Notes under the pieces: model-generated
Databases searched by the model: none
The model's input: the letters and a program-made list of their open reading frames with translations, nothing else
Told to the model about the DNA's origin: nothing
Source of the DNA: Anastrepha obliqua
Taxonomy: Eukaryota; Arthropoda; Insecta; Diptera; Tephritidae
Assembly: GCF_027943255.1 (NCBI RefSeq)
Contig: NC_072893.1
Span: forward strand, 41,624,001-41,688,000
Length of the DNA: 64,000 nt
Reading direction: 5' to 3'
Translations under genes and position numbers: made by a program
Shown here: positions 10,777 to 21,821 of the stretch, piece by piece
Layout of the letters: each line of letters begins with the position of its first letter
How positions within the stretch are numbered: position 1 is the first letter of the stretch

Positions 10777-11654
10777 CTTACAGAAAATTTCAAAACCGGG
10801 ATTGTCACAGAGAATATAATGATGCCAATCCTTCAACAGATGATGATGAGACTTTCATTCCACTATCCGACTATGATGACGTGAGAATAGTGATAATGTG
10901 GCTAAAGAGCAACAGAGCCGTGGAAGCCGACGGACTGCCGACAGATTATATATACGCTCCCATGGAAAATCTGGTCCGCTGAATGCATGTCTGTCGATTG
11001 GCATTTAAATCTGATCTACTCAATGCATAAGAAGGTTGATCCTACAATGTTTACCGACTACCCCTTTTTTTTCCTCGAAACATCGCGTATAAGGTTCTTT
11101 CAACCAACTTACTGGATGTCATTAGCGTGGCTTTAGGCCTGGAAAATTTAGAGCACGCGAAGTCTTTTAAATTATCCATGAAAGGATAATCGATATGCAC
11201 CATCTTTTCGTCGATTTTAAAGCCGCATTCGACAATACGAAAAGGAGTTGCCTAAATGATGCGAAGTCTAAATTTGGTATCAAAGCAAAACTAATACGAC
11301 TATGCAAACTGACGTCGAGCAATATTAGCAGCTTCGTCAACATTGGGAAGGAGTTCTCCGAGCCATCTAATACCTAATGAGATTTCCGACAAGATGACTC
11401 ACTGTCGTGTGACTTCTTTAACCTGAGACAGGAAAAAAACTGTGCGAGCCACAGAACTTAAGCGCTCAGGCACCATTTATTATAAGAGCATGCAATTATT
11501 GACATATGTGAATGGTATTGATGGTATCGGTCTTAACAACCGCGTCGATGCTAGTTCTGCTTTTTTTAAGATGGATACAAAGCAGAGCGAGTGGGTGTGG
11601 TGATGAACGAGGACAAAATGTACAAATTGAATCGTTAGATTAATTTATTTTTGT

Positions 11655-11706
11655 TGATGCTACTTGGGAAGCGCCGGAGTGGTATTTCAACCATTTCACC
11701 TAACAT
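11655..11706 (+). mobile_element. LOA-type LINE 3' tail module
   Basis: GCTACTTGGG...GCGCCGGAGTGGTATTTCAA then CCATTTCACCTA closely matches the ends of the LOA-type relics at 23.11-23.16 kb and 56.54-56.59 kb. No coding part precedes it here, so it is a heavily truncated copy. Confidence 0.6.
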
Positions 11707-11714
11707 TAAATTAC

Positions 11715-11900
11715 GTTCGCATCATATGATATCATCATACGATCACGTCATATCTAACCATTTGTGTGATGTATGCATCTTCTATTGAATACGATTCTTA
11801 CAAAATATTAGAATTACTTAATATAAACTATGTGTATCAAACATATGATAAGATCACTTGATGAGATCATATGATGTGATCATGTGATGTGATTGAACGT
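11715..11900. repeat. ATGATCA-rich imperfect inverted repeat
   Basis: CATCATATGATATCATCATA at about 11720-11740 and ATGAGATCATATGATGTGAT with its neighbours at about 11860-11895 are inverted relative to each other and individually near-palindromic. The region could fold into a long imperfect hairpin. No protein or known element accounts for it. Confidence 0.55.
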
Positions 11901-11906
11901 GCATTT

Positions 11907-13063
11907 CGAGAAATTTTAAATTTTTTTTTTAAATTTTAATTAAAATGCCGCCACGATATTCCACAGCTTGTGCGATCAACTGCATTTTGGTGTAAAACTT
12001 CACTGTACAGACTACCTTTATTACGGCAGCTTCTAGCTTTTTATGATTTCTATCGTCTTATTTTTAAATTGCATTGAATAATTTTTGTTTCGACTCGATG
12101 GTTTCATATTTCTTTTAGTGTATTTCGTTTTCGTTTGCTAATTAAATTTCGTTTAATTTTGCGCGTGGTTTTATGTTGTTTTGGAAGTGCATTTACATAT
12201 GTCAGGGGAATTGCCTTTTTATTTTTATTTTTTTTATTTGTTTAATTCGTTGGAGTTTTCTTAGATAGATATGGGCTTATATGTATAAGTACATGTAGTT
12301 CTTTATTTTTATTATTTTTATTGTATCCAATAGGTCGCGCGACCTTATGATCGGGGAGCCTTTTTGTGACTGCTTCAAAATATAATATTTCAATTTCTAT
12401 ATTGATTAATAAAAATTCAAACCGTCATCGTACTCCGCATAGAGAAAATATTTTTCGCAGGCATAGTACTACGGTATGGCGGATTTGTTCCGTTTAACAA
12501 ATACACGAAGAAGAAAAAAATATAAGAAATTAACGGAATTTTCTAACAACTGCACACTTGCACTTTATTTCGCTAGGATTTAATTAGTTATAAAACTGTA
12601 TAGCAAAAATATTTCTAGAAATTCTAATTAAGGCCCTTGAAAATTGGAATGCAAAACTTGTGGACTTTTTACATTTTTCGTATAGAATTTCAAAGTTAGA
12701 TTTATATGGGTTTTGTTAGACAATATTAGACTGAAGTAATGAAAATTAAAAAAAAAAAATAAGAAAAATAGTAAAATCTGGTCAAAATTTTGAGATGCTA
12801 TCGTTATCTCGTATGGCGTATGGCATTCAATGTCACGTATTTCAACTGGCGTAGTGTAATTGAGTGCTAAAACTCAACGTCTACACTTTTTTGTTTTTTA
12901 ATTTGGTGAAAACAATTTGTTTTCTTTTTTAGTATTCAAAACTAGTCCAGGAGGATGCCAAATTATTGGTCATGTAATGTCAGTTGTTCGCCATAACAAC
13001 TACTACTCGAATATTGCACGGCATTCATGCTTTCGAAATTTTCTAATTGTGCACCCAAGTTTT
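11907..13063. other. AT-rich non-coding stretch
   Basis: Very T- and A-rich (for example 12220-12330 and 12740-12780). No gene, RNA or TE protein recognised. Confidence 0.45.
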
Positions 13064-13506
13064 TTAAGGGGCATATACAGTTGGAATTAAAAAAAAGTCG
13101 ATTCTTTTTCTTTATTCTTTTTTTTTTCTTAATGTACGTATATTTAAGAATGCACACAGAAAATTCAATATCGATCTGCTGAATATTTTCGAAGTTACAA
13201 GCAAATTTGAAAAGGCGTTTCAGAGTGCTTGTAAAGAGCTTTTCAAACTTTTAAATGCGTTTTTCTCAAAATGTTGTTTTTGAAGCCGGTGACCAATATT
13301 ACGCGAAAACGGCTACATCAAATAGTCTCAAATTTTAACACGAGCTTCTTAAATATACTTTTTAGTAGCTAATCGAAGATTTTTTCTTACCGATAAATTT
13401 TTGTTTTTTGTAAACAATTTAAGGTCAATAAATCTAAAAGCTTTCTCAGAAAAAAATTCTGGAAAATTTGTTTTTTTCGGCCTTCTAACTGTGTATAACC
13501 CCTTAA
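13064..13506. mobile_element. candidate MITE with TTAA target duplication
   Basis: TTAA at 13064-13067 and 13503-13506 flank a 435-bp body. Its ends are inverted copies: GGGGCATATACAGTTGGAA on the left and GGGGTTATACACAGTTAGAA on the inverted right, both followed by A-rich runs. The interior lacks coding capacity. Related ends (GGGGTTAGG...GTAGTCAG) occur at 28.07-28.09 and 63.76 kb, and related interiors at 26.4-26.6 and 63.8 kb. TTAA targets are typical of piggyBac-like elements (known); membership of that superfamily is inference. Confidence 0.65.
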
Positions 13507-14639
13507 TAATGATTCGCTACCGGCAGGCGTTAGAAAATCTCCGATTGCAATTCTGACGTGAAAAGTTCTTAAAAAAATATTATATTTACATTACTAATTG
13601 AAGAAGATTCTCAGTATCTCAATCTTATTTACGCCACACTGTAATAAGTATGAGTCTCACAGAATATATAGTTTTTTTTTGCCTCCGGGAAATCGCTCTC
13701 ACTCTCTCAATCTTGTATGCCGAATTCAGAGGAAGAGATTATGACATTAAAACTTCCAATAAAACAATCCAATTCAGATGTCTTCTTATCAAATTTCTCT
13801 CACATCTGTCTCATTCATCAATAAATAATAGAAATATTGTTTGGTAAAGTGATGCATCTATTTTCTAATATACATCCTCTGCATAGCCTCGCTTTACGAC
13901 TGTTATTCAAATCCATTTCCCGTCTTTTGCCTTTGAATGCCTATCGCAGTTTTCAACACTCCGCATACTTACTAATATAGAAATTGTGGCGAACACCTAA
14001 AGCTTCATATTACTATTTTACTAACTTCCCGTAAACATATATTTCACGCTCATATACGGAAATGTACTTACGTGCGTGTATTGGCACATTATCGCGAAAA
14101 ATTCTCACACCCGAGTTTGCAGGCAATTTACGTCGCTCACGCCTTCTTCATGCACGCTTCTACTTACAGGTAGATGTTATACATATCTATGCATATGGTG
14201 CGTATGTATGAGTGTTATATTTAGGTATTTTTTGTACTTGCTTTTAAGCTGCTTTGATTTTATGAGCAACATTTCGTACAGGTGGCAGGATAAATTGCGC
14301 CAACAACAACCGCAAAATGGCAGTTATGACTACGTAGAACGTCACAGTCACGATAAGCACATTCATACTGATATATGCGTGAGATTATAAATATATGAAT
14401 ATATGTACCTAAGCGCGTGTGTGTGAAGGCATATACAAAACATGTAGCCTTAAGCAATAAAACAGCAACAACATATAACGATTATGACGCGAAAACGACA
14501 TTGGAGTTGACTTGAGATATGTGAAGGTGAAGAAACGTAAATGATTGAAGCATTAGATGAAATAGGCACAGTGGCGCATACGAGTATGTAAATGTTGGTG
14601 GGGCAAAACAAACATAAAATGAAAAATGATTCACAATTT
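13507..14639. other. unassigned non-coding stretch
   Basis: No coding or repeat family recognised. The open frames of 65-104 aa (13650-13847, 14076-14390) resemble no family and have chance-like composition. Confidence 0.45.
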
Positions 14640-15065
14640 AATCAAGTCGAGATTAATTTATGGTGGTAGTAGGTCTGTACGCCGAACCCAATTACGCCTT
14701 ACAGGTCCGTTGTGGTATCATTGTGCGATACGGGAACCTCATTTATTTAGCTTCATGAAAACATTTTGTGGCTCTTATGCAGCAAAGGATTGGTCCAATC
14801 CCCACGCCAGACAGTTCTGTAAGAGAGTTGGAAAAATATTTACCTAGAAAACGTGCTCTGATTTTAACTACGGCTGGACAATTGCAGAAGAAGGGCTCTA
14901 CTGTTTCTTCCTCTTCCTCATCTCTACAACTTCTACACTATTCATGGGAGAAAACTCGTAGTCTGAAAGAATATCTGCCAAATAGCCAATGACCAGTAAT
15001 ACAAGCTACTACCTTCAAGACATCCTCTCTTGAGAGGCTCAGCAGTTCCTTTATTTTGCTTATAT
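14640..15065 (-). mobile_element. LOA-type LINE relic, C-terminus and 3' tail
   Basis: Read on the minus strand: IKELLSLSREDVLKVVACIT, GHWLFGRYS, a stop, then CRSCRDEEEEETVEPFFCNC and PAVVKIRARFLGKYF. This is the end of ORF2, with the CxxC...C metal-binding motif that follows RNase H. It continues into a tail with TACCACAACGGACCTGTAA. Compared with the intact element at 42-47 kb it keeps only the last portion and carries stops. Confidence 0.7.
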
Positions 15066-15174
15066 ATTTGCGGCAACAGTCGCCTAGCTGTTACGCAAGG
15101 CAATACCAATAAACCCATAAATCCGACGCCGGAATGGATAGCACTTTATAGTACGCACAAGCACTAGCCAGGAA

Positions 15175-15341
15175 ACGGAAATAAGCGCCAAAAAGTAGCA
15201 ACCAAAAATAACCCAAAAAAATTGGGACCAAAAAACGTCCCAACCAGTAGGCACCAAGGAAATATAACGGCAAAAAGTAGGCACCAAAAATATATTTCCT
15301 ACAAGTTTGCACCAACAAACAAGCGCCAAAAAGTAGGCAGT
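15175..15341. repeat. degenerate short repeats of a GCGCCAAAAAGTAGG-like unit
   Basis: GCGCCAAAAAGTAG, GGCACCAAGGAA, GGCAAAAAGTAGGCACC and GCGCCAAAAAGTAGGCAG recur at irregular spacing of about 20-60 bases. Origin is unknown; it may be decayed minisatellite. The 75-89 aa minus-strand frames here are repeat-driven. Confidence 0.5.
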
Positions 15342-15353
15342 ATTATTTCTCAC

Positions 15354-15874
15354 TAGAAATTAGCAACTACAAGGAAAAACGCAGGAAAAATAGCCTAAAG
15401 TGTATCTAAGATATATATAAGGTATAGCTCTCTCTCTTTCCTTTTCCTCTACGTTATATCTTGTTTCTCTCTCGCGGAACGAAAATGCCCAAAACGTTGC
15501 ATGGCCTTGAAATTTGACTATCCATTCTCACTCGTCCATCGACGCCTAAGAAGTTTCATTTCAAAAATAAACTCTAACTCAGAAGCTCAAGCAGTAAAAG
15601 GATACAGTATTTACATTTCAGGAGGTTTCTTCGTGGACGATTTAAAAATGAGCTATAAAGTTGGAATGCATGCAACGGATCCTCATAACGAGAGCTCATA
15701 TATCTCATAACACTTCACATAACTTTCGCTATGAAGATTCTTGGAAGGCACTGCGATAACCTGACTGAGAAAGCATCTTTCAGCAGCATCCTGCTGTCAG
15801 ATGCTATCTCTTCAAAAAAATACTTCAAAAAGGTAAGTAGAGACGTTTTAAATAATGCTAAAGCTGCTCTGAAA
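15354..15874. other. unassigned stretch
   Basis: Two weak open frames on the plus strand (15501-15710 and 15731-15961) read through ordinary codons but match no family I recognise. A TC-rich tract lies at 15425-15475. It may be an old element interior. Confidence 0.35.
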
Positions 15875-16216
15875 GCGTGCCGCCGTAGCCGAATGACCTT
15901 CTGCGTGAGTACTATTCAGTACTGTGGAGGACTTAAACCCAATGTGGGCACGAAACACTAATTTTCAATCAATTTAGTAGCTATTTTTTTAATACCGGTC
16001 ACTCCCGGCAGACAATGGCAAGCCTTCAAGTGTGTATCTGCCATGAAAAAGCTTCTCATAGGAAAACTAGCTTCCGTTCGGAAGACATTAAACTGTAGAT
16101 TTTTAGATTTGTGGAGCAACATCAAGACGAACGCCACAAATAGGAATAGAAGCTCGGCTCAATAGCCAGGAAAGGATGTAAGCGCCAACACATGTATCAT
16201 ATATAGTATTATATAT
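15875..16216 (+). mobile_element. tRNA-derived SINE, copy B (diverged)
   Basis: The head GCCGCCGTAGCCGAATG (A-box region) aligns with copies D and F. The body shows TCACTCCCGGCAGACAATGG, CTGCCATGAAAAAGC and GCCACAAATAGGAATAGAAG, and ends GATGTAAGCGCCAAC plus a TATA-rich tail. Many substitutions mark it as one of the oldest copies. Confidence 0.75.
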
Positions 16217-18079
16217 AAAGATGATTTGAAGCCCTCATTGTAAATTATTTATGTATTTGTTCCACGGTAATTCTCTCTAATATTTAGAAAAACTCTTTTG
16301 AACCCACCGAAATTCTGCCACCAATTCTTAATGCGCCGCAAATATGTATGAGAATGTGTCACAAAAATCAAAATACACTCACAAAACAACACAACTTCAG
16401 CGCAAATAGTAGCAAAAAAACCGCTAAAAAGTAAAAACAACTACCTGTATATTTGCAAGTGGAAAGAAATTGCGCAAGCAACCATTACAACCTGAACCTG
16501 AGTTGAACTTTCCTCATCAAAATTCAGTGATGTGACACGCTGCCAGCCCAAAAATATGGGACCTGAGTAAGGTGCATGAGGGGGCGGCGGCAGCAGCAAT
16601 GCGGCAGACCAAATTTGCTACGCATGAAACCTTTCATCTTCGTTTCCTGCAATGCCACACTCCGCGCTCCACTAGGCAAACTAGGGAAGTACAAATGTAC
16701 ATATGTATGTATGTCGATGATGAAGTTGCGAAGAAGTAATTTCTCATTCCAGTTGCACAGTTTTTTTTTTTTGTTTTTTGCATTTTTTGTTTCTTGTTTT
16801 GCTTTGAAAACGTGCAACATGCGCGTGCCACCGCAGCCACAGTGCAATTTGTATGATGCTGCTTGAATTTGCTTACACACCTACACACTTACCCAAGCCA
16901 AACGCACAACAACTACACGCTTTTCATTTTCTCTACAAAGGCTTCGCAGTTTCCATACAAATTAAATTTGAATAATCCTCAATGAGCTTTAAAAGAAACG
17001 AAATTGGTGGCAATAGAGGCAAGACTAGACTTTAGCACAACGAATGGAGAATGAATTTTATACGCAACATTGCACACTGGCAGCAGGCGAGTAGAAGGAG
17101 AAAGGTAAGTAAATGTAGGGTAGAGATGGAAGAGATACAAATCGCCATCTCTTCTTCTGCGCTGCCTTTCTTGGCACGCATTTCTACACCGGAAGCGGAA
17201 ACTCGCATGTGAGCTCCAGGCCCACTGCCTGTTAATGTATTCATGCTGAAAATTCGTTACGTGCTGCTACACCCAGGAGGGAGGGGAGAGTGAGGAGGAG
17301 GACTGATGCACATGGCAGAACGCAGTTTGGACTTACTTAGTTGCGCTGGTGTAAATGCGAATTATGAAGTTCGAGCTGCCGTGTGAAATTTAATGTAAAT
17401 AAAAAGCGAGTCTCCAAAGACAACGCGAGACAAATTTTCAAGCGCGTCGCCGCGCAACTTGACTGTCCCATTCTACTTTTGCTTGCGCGCGCTATTTTTT
17501 TGTCGTACAAAACTTTTAAATCTCTATAACAGGTTTGAAAATTATTCCGCCTGTGCAGATTTTGAATTTCGGTAAAAGTTTCAAGCAGCTTCGGGGTGAG
17601 AGGGAAGCAATTAGAAAGCAGTCACATTACTTGTACCGGCTTAACGGCTCCCCCGGATTGTATTTGCGTGAGTGGGTGTGTATTGGGGCGCATGAAGAAG
17701 TACGAGTAGGTATGTGTGCAACAGTGTTTGTTGACATTGGTGGTGTTGTTGTTGTTGTTGCTTTAAGCGTAATCAATCTCTCGTTTTATGCGCATGACGA
17801 AGCATTTGCGCGCAGATTTAAAATTTATTTTCTCATCTCCTGCTTCTTCTTTTGCTTTCGCGTTCATATAATATTTGTTTTTGGACTTGAAATGGTTTTG
17901 CTTACTTTTATTTTTATTTACTTTTCTTAAGCAAATAAGAGATAAGTAAGCAATATTAAAGCAAATGTGGAATATTTCACTGCTGCAAAATATCTGCTCG
18001 CCCTTTCAAGTTAAAAAAAAAAAAATGTGTGTATGGAAAAACGTCCTGTTCGAGAATTTTTTTTAAAAGATTATAAAGG
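16217..18079. other. non-coding stretch, probably unique DNA
   Basis: No TE protein recognised. Base composition is less AT-extreme than neighbours, especially 17030-17480. Overlapping open frames on both strands at 16524-16888 are driven by a T-run and have no family match. A GTT microsatellite lies at 17745-17760. Could be host intergenic or intronic sequence. Confidence 0.4.
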
Positions 18080-19012
18080 GTGGTTAAGTTTCGAAAATCA
18101 AATTTTAGGCACAAGAAGGTTATCACCCGTTGTTATGGAATAATTTTACACTGCAATTGTAAGACCTATATTACTATTGGTGTGGTGGAAGGCGGTGAGG
18201 AAAAAACATGCCTTAGGGCATTGGTAAAAGTTCAACGACTCTCCGCGCTTTGCATTACGCGAGCTATGAAATGAACTCCAACGGCAGCTCTCGAGGCTAT
18301 ACTCAACTTAACACCGATTGATCTCTATGCAGAAAATCGGACTGCAAACTCAGCTGTCAGGCTACAAACAACGGAACAGTTTACCTCTAGAACCTTCACA
18401 CATATCTCTATTATTGGGAATGCCACAGTCAACTCAGACTGTGTATATGGACCGTTATGGAAGACGATGGATAGCGCAAAGGCTTAGTTCCAAGAAGTAG
18501 CACCATCAATGTATTCGCTGATGGATCTAAAATGCTCATAATCGCAGGCTTTGTGTCTATAGGGTTCCTGGGCCTAAAGGCATAGGGGAAAATGAGACAG
18601 TGGATGGAATAGCTAAAGAAGGCACCAGACAAATCAGATACTTAAGTCCCTGCCCCCAATTCAAAAAGAACTAGAGGAACGCATGCTAAAAAAGGCAAAA
18701 AGCAGATGGCATAGCTTAACCAATGGCAAAGTTGCCAGGATCACATGTAGACACGCACATGATGATACTTGTCATCTAGATCGATTATATCGTTCAATAG
18801 AAGGAACTGCAAAACTTTAGTTGGTATACTAACAGGGCGCAACACACGTTTACAAGCTAAATCTAACCGTTATGGACGTTTGCAGGAAATGTACTGAGCC
18901 GGGTACAAGAGAAACTCTGTAGCGTCTTCTATACTACTGTCCGGCTCTGTCGAAAACTCGACTATGCCACCTGGGCGCTCTCAGCTTTGAAATGCTAGAA
19001 TATATCCATGAA
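18080..19012 (+). mobile_element. LOA-type LINE relic, reverse transcriptase thumb to C-terminus
   Basis: Scattered frames give YTAIVRPILL and VWWKAVRKK, then LTPIDLYAENRTANSAVRLQ, the region after reverse transcriptase. FRVPGPKGIGENETVDGIAK follows, equivalent to the WVPGH...N..AD end of RNase H with the key histidine lost. CRKCTEPGTRETL and YYCPALSKTRLCHLGALSF come last and carry the metal-binding motif. Multiple stops and frameshifts are present. The probable continuation of its tail lies at 19.56-19.64 kb beyond an inserted LINE. Confidence 0.7.
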
Positions 19013-19555
19013 CTGGAACTTACGCAGTTTTGGCCGAGTCTAACAAAGCGCACCAGTCCTTTCTTTCTCGTGCTAACCGGCGCCAGTTGGAAACGCCAAG
19101 TGAAGCCAAGTCCTTCTCCACCCGATCTTTCCAACGCAGAGGAGGTCTTCCTCTTCCTCTACTACCACCAGGTGGTACCGCATCGAAAACTTTCAAATCC
19201 GGAGCGCTTATATCCATTCGGGCGGCATAACCCAGCCAACATAGCCGCTGGATCTTTATTCGCTGCACTATGTCTATGTCGTCGTAAAGTTCATACAGCT
19301 CAGTGCGCCACCGCCTGCGATATTCGCCGTTCTCAACGTGCAAAGGTCCAAAAATCTTACGCAGAATCTTTCTCTCAAACACTCCAAGCGTCGCTTCATC
19401 GGATTTTGACATCGTCCAAGCTTCTGCGCCATACGTTAGGGCGAGCATGATGAAAGTCTTGTAGAGTGTTAGTTTTGTTCGTCGTGAGAGGACTTTACTA
19501 CTCATTTGCCTACTTACTCCAAAGTAGCACTTGTTGGCAAAAGGAATTCTACGCG
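19013..19555 (-). mobile_element. LINE 3' fragment inserted in a LOA relic
   Basis: A minus-strand copy of the family whose relic lies at 9.3-11.6 kb. It begins around ANKCYFGVSRQM-equivalent sequence near 19550 and runs to a 3' end CTCGGCCAAAACTGCGTAAG near 19013. The flanking plus-strand LOA reading (ending YIHELEL) and LOA-like tail (from about 19556) suggest insertion into that relic. A target-site duplication was not established. Confidence 0.65.
19020..19505 (-). pseudogene. LINE ORF2 C-terminal domain, 161 aa uninterrupted
   Basis: It starts MSSKVLSRRTKLTLYKTFIM, continues LTYGAEAWTMSKSDEATLGV, FERKILRKIFGPLH, IQRLCWLGYAARM, and ends near WKDRVEKDLASLGVSNWRRL. This is the thumb and C-terminal segment of the widespread LINE reverse transcriptase. 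It has no internal stop, unlike the copies at 28.6, 38.6 and 60 kb. The catalytic core and endonuclease are missing, so it is a 5'-truncated fragment, not a gene. Confidence 0.8.
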
Positions 19556-19640
19556 ATGCATATTTTCGCTAAATAGGACTGTGATCTGGTATTGCTATGG
19601 TCCAAAATGGTCTCTGCGTGGCTTCGGCCAGCCAGTATAA
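19556..19640 (+). mobile_element. LOA-type LINE 3' tail
   Basis: TCTGGTATTGCTATGGTCC then GGCCAGCCAGTATAACCTAA matches the order of other LOA-type tails here (GGTAT..CA.(C/T)GG.CC then CCTAAC). It probably belongs to the relic at 18.08-19.01 kb and was separated from it by the LINE insertion. Confidence 0.5.
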
Positions 19641-20550
19641 CCTAACTTAAACTTTGGCCACTGCTTTATAGAACACTTCGTTCTTTGTACAGCGTAGAGA
19701 TATCGAATAATCTAAAAATCCGTTGAGGTAGATTTATCTAAAATAAGTACATACATTTTTTTTCTCTTTCCATTTTAGAAAATCACGTTAGGAAAGCTTT
19801 TGGTAAAATACCCTAAACTAGTTATTAATTCGGCAGCCTAAGGGTTTTAAGTTCTAACTGCTTAGAAAAATATCATCAAAAGCTCATCATAAATATATAG
19901 TAACCCAGCGCTCTTTAAATTTAACCGACACCATTTCCACACTAGTTTGTGCTAACGAAACTAACTGCAATATATGTGCAAATGTATGCGTCTGCCTTTT
20001 AACATAATTGCCATAGCTGATTTAATGCAGCTCTCCTTCAAGCAGCAAATCCCCACGATTACTTCCTCTCCCACTTTCAGCAGCGTACCAAGGAATGGAC
20101 AGTATTTGCATAACTGCCTTCCTTAAATCCGCATAAATCCCAACCGTGAACGGAGATAAAAAGCAAAGGAAGGAGAAATAATGGAGAAACGCGAGTAACC
20201 TAATTATTTTACTTTAAATAACATAGCCACTGTAGACGGAGAGGCGAACGGGAGAGAAACACAATGAAAATTACGTATAAAATGAAAGGGAAAGGAATAC
20301 GCAAAGGATATATGAAATGTGGAGGAAATGAAAATTCGAAAGCTGAATACATTAAATATGGAGGGAATAAAAAGTTAGATATTAAAAAAACAAACAAAGG
20401 GGAAGTCCTCCCAAGTGGCCTGAAACGATGTATTTTACATAGAGTTGGAACAGCTCACAACTTTCGACAACGGTAAGTATTCTCTGCGTAGGGATTCCCT
20501 ACTTCCTTCCATGCAAAGTAACTTTCATCTTAGAGCTCGCCACGTAAAAA
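19641..20550. other. unassigned non-coding stretch
   Basis: AT-rich with no recognised family. The open frames at 20209-20476 overlap on both strands in purine-rich sequence and look like chance. Confidence 0.45.
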
Positions 20551-20552
20551 TA

Positions 20553-21782
20553 TTAGGTGCGCAACTAAGTTCTCGCTGTTTGTCAATAGATGCCGCCAGC
20601 AGTGCGTGCTAGTTGATTCTAACATAACCTGAACGTCATAAACCAAACATCGACATATGTCAAACAAACTGCTTTGACACATTAATGATTTTGTTTTCCT
20701 GTCATAAACTTTTGGTTTTGTGAAAATGTCTGATTTTGTGCCGAATAATCGTCATTTGCGGGTAGTGTTGATTTTCCTCTTTCATTCGAAAAAAGCGGCG
20801 GCTGAAGGGCATCGGGAGCTACAAAAAGTTTATGGAGATACTGCTTTAAGTGAAACAACGTGCCGAGATTGGTTTCGTCGCTTCAAAGACGGTGATTTTC
20901 ATGTCAACGACCGTCCGCGTGAAGGAAGGCCAAAAACCTTCGAAGACGCTGAGTTGGAGGCATTGCTCAATGAGGATCTGTGTCAAACGCAAGAGGAGCT
21001 TGCTTCAGTATTAGGAGTTAAACGCCTATCCATTTCCAAGCGATTGCATGTTTTTTTCGCCAGTGAACAACTGCTCCAGCGGCAAAAAAGAAAGGGTTTT
21101 TTTCATTTCATCGTGACGGGTGATGAAAAATGGATTCATTATAGCATTCCAAAGAAAGGAAAGTCATGGGGACTGCCCGGTCATGCTTCTACGTCGTCGC
21201 TTCGACCGAATATTCACGCTGTGAAGCTTATGCTATACATTTGGTGGGACCAACTTGGTGTTATTTAATACGAATTTTTAAAACCAAGCGAAACCATTAC
21301 TGAGGATCGGTGTCGACTTCAATTGATGCAATTGAGCCGAGCACTGCGCGAGAAACGGCCGCAATACGCGGAGAGGCATGAAAAAGTGATCCAACAGCAT
21401 GACAACGCTCGCCCTCACGTTGCCAAACCCGTTAAAACCTACCTTGAAACACTGAAATGGGAAATCCTACCCCACCCGCCATATTCTCCAGATATTGCGC
21501 CGTCCGATTATCACCTGTTCCGATCGATGGCACATGGTCTAGCTGACCAGCAATTCCATTAATATGAAAACACAAAAAAATGGGTTGATCCGTGGACAGG
21601 CTCAAAAGATGAAGAGTTTTACCGCGACGGTATACGAGATCTACCAGAAAGATGGGAAAAAGTAGTAGCCAGCGATGGGCAATACTTTCAATGATTCACT
21701 TGAAACCATTTTTTTAAAAGATATTTGTATTTTCATCAAACAAAACAAAAATAAAACAAGGAGATCTTAGTTGCGTACCTTA
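20553..21782 (+). mobile_element. mariner element, complete ends, nearly intact transposase
   Basis: Terminal inverted repeats TTAGGTGCGCAACTAAG (left) and TAAGGTACGCAACTAAG (right, inverted) have TA at 20551-20552 and 21783-21784. Length is 1,230 bp, normal for mariner. The interior carries one transposase pseudogene with two stops and one deletion. It is the best preserved DNA transposon of the window. Confidence 0.93.
20726..21694 (+). pseudogene. mariner transposase with two nonsense codons
   Basis: It begins MSDFVPNNRHLRVVLIFLFH. The helix-turn-helix part includes CRDWFRRFKDGDFHVND and the linker REGRPKTFEDAELEALL. The first catalytic Asp is in IVTGDEKW, the second in QQHDNARPHVA and the third in YSPDIAPSDYHLF, giving the D34D signature intact. 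It ends LPERWEKVVASDGQYFQ. Defects: about 25 codons are missing between RLHVF and the RQKRKGF-like segment; a TAA at 21266-21268 replaces the expected Tyr; a TAA at 21560-21562 lies near the end. Subfamily not certain (mellifera/capitata-like by resemblance). Confidence 0.9.
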
Positions 21783-21821
21783 TAACTTCAATGAAAAATA
21801 AAGTAAAGTATGAGAGGAGAG

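Larger units (their letters stand above)
9265..11640 (+). mobile_element. old non-LTR retrotransposon (LINE) relic, split by a Jockey insertion
   Basis: At 9335-9527 the frame reads YSTMLRLGAKQDVWHRYREL, the linker between endonuclease and reverse transcriptase in a widespread insect LINE family. At 10777-10980 it resumes with YDDVRIVIMWLKSNRAVEAD. At 11195-11377 it reads MHHLFVDFKAAFDNTKRSCL, which holds the first catalytic Asp of reverse transcriptase, then GKEFSEPSNT. Stops and deletions are frequent. The same family gives the C-terminal fragments at 19.0, 28.6, 38.6 and 60.0 kb. Clade is not certain from sequence alone. Confidence 0.7.

Noticed and set aside
15810..15840. AAAAAGGTAAGTAG as a splice donor of a host exon (15731-15835)
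   Set aside because: A lone GTAAGT match without a recognisable coding sequence or acceptor is not enough to call an exon.
16524..16888. Overlapping frames on both strands (84-118 codons)
   Set aside because: Both depend on the same T-run and CA/GT-rich tracts; cannot both be real and neither matches a family.
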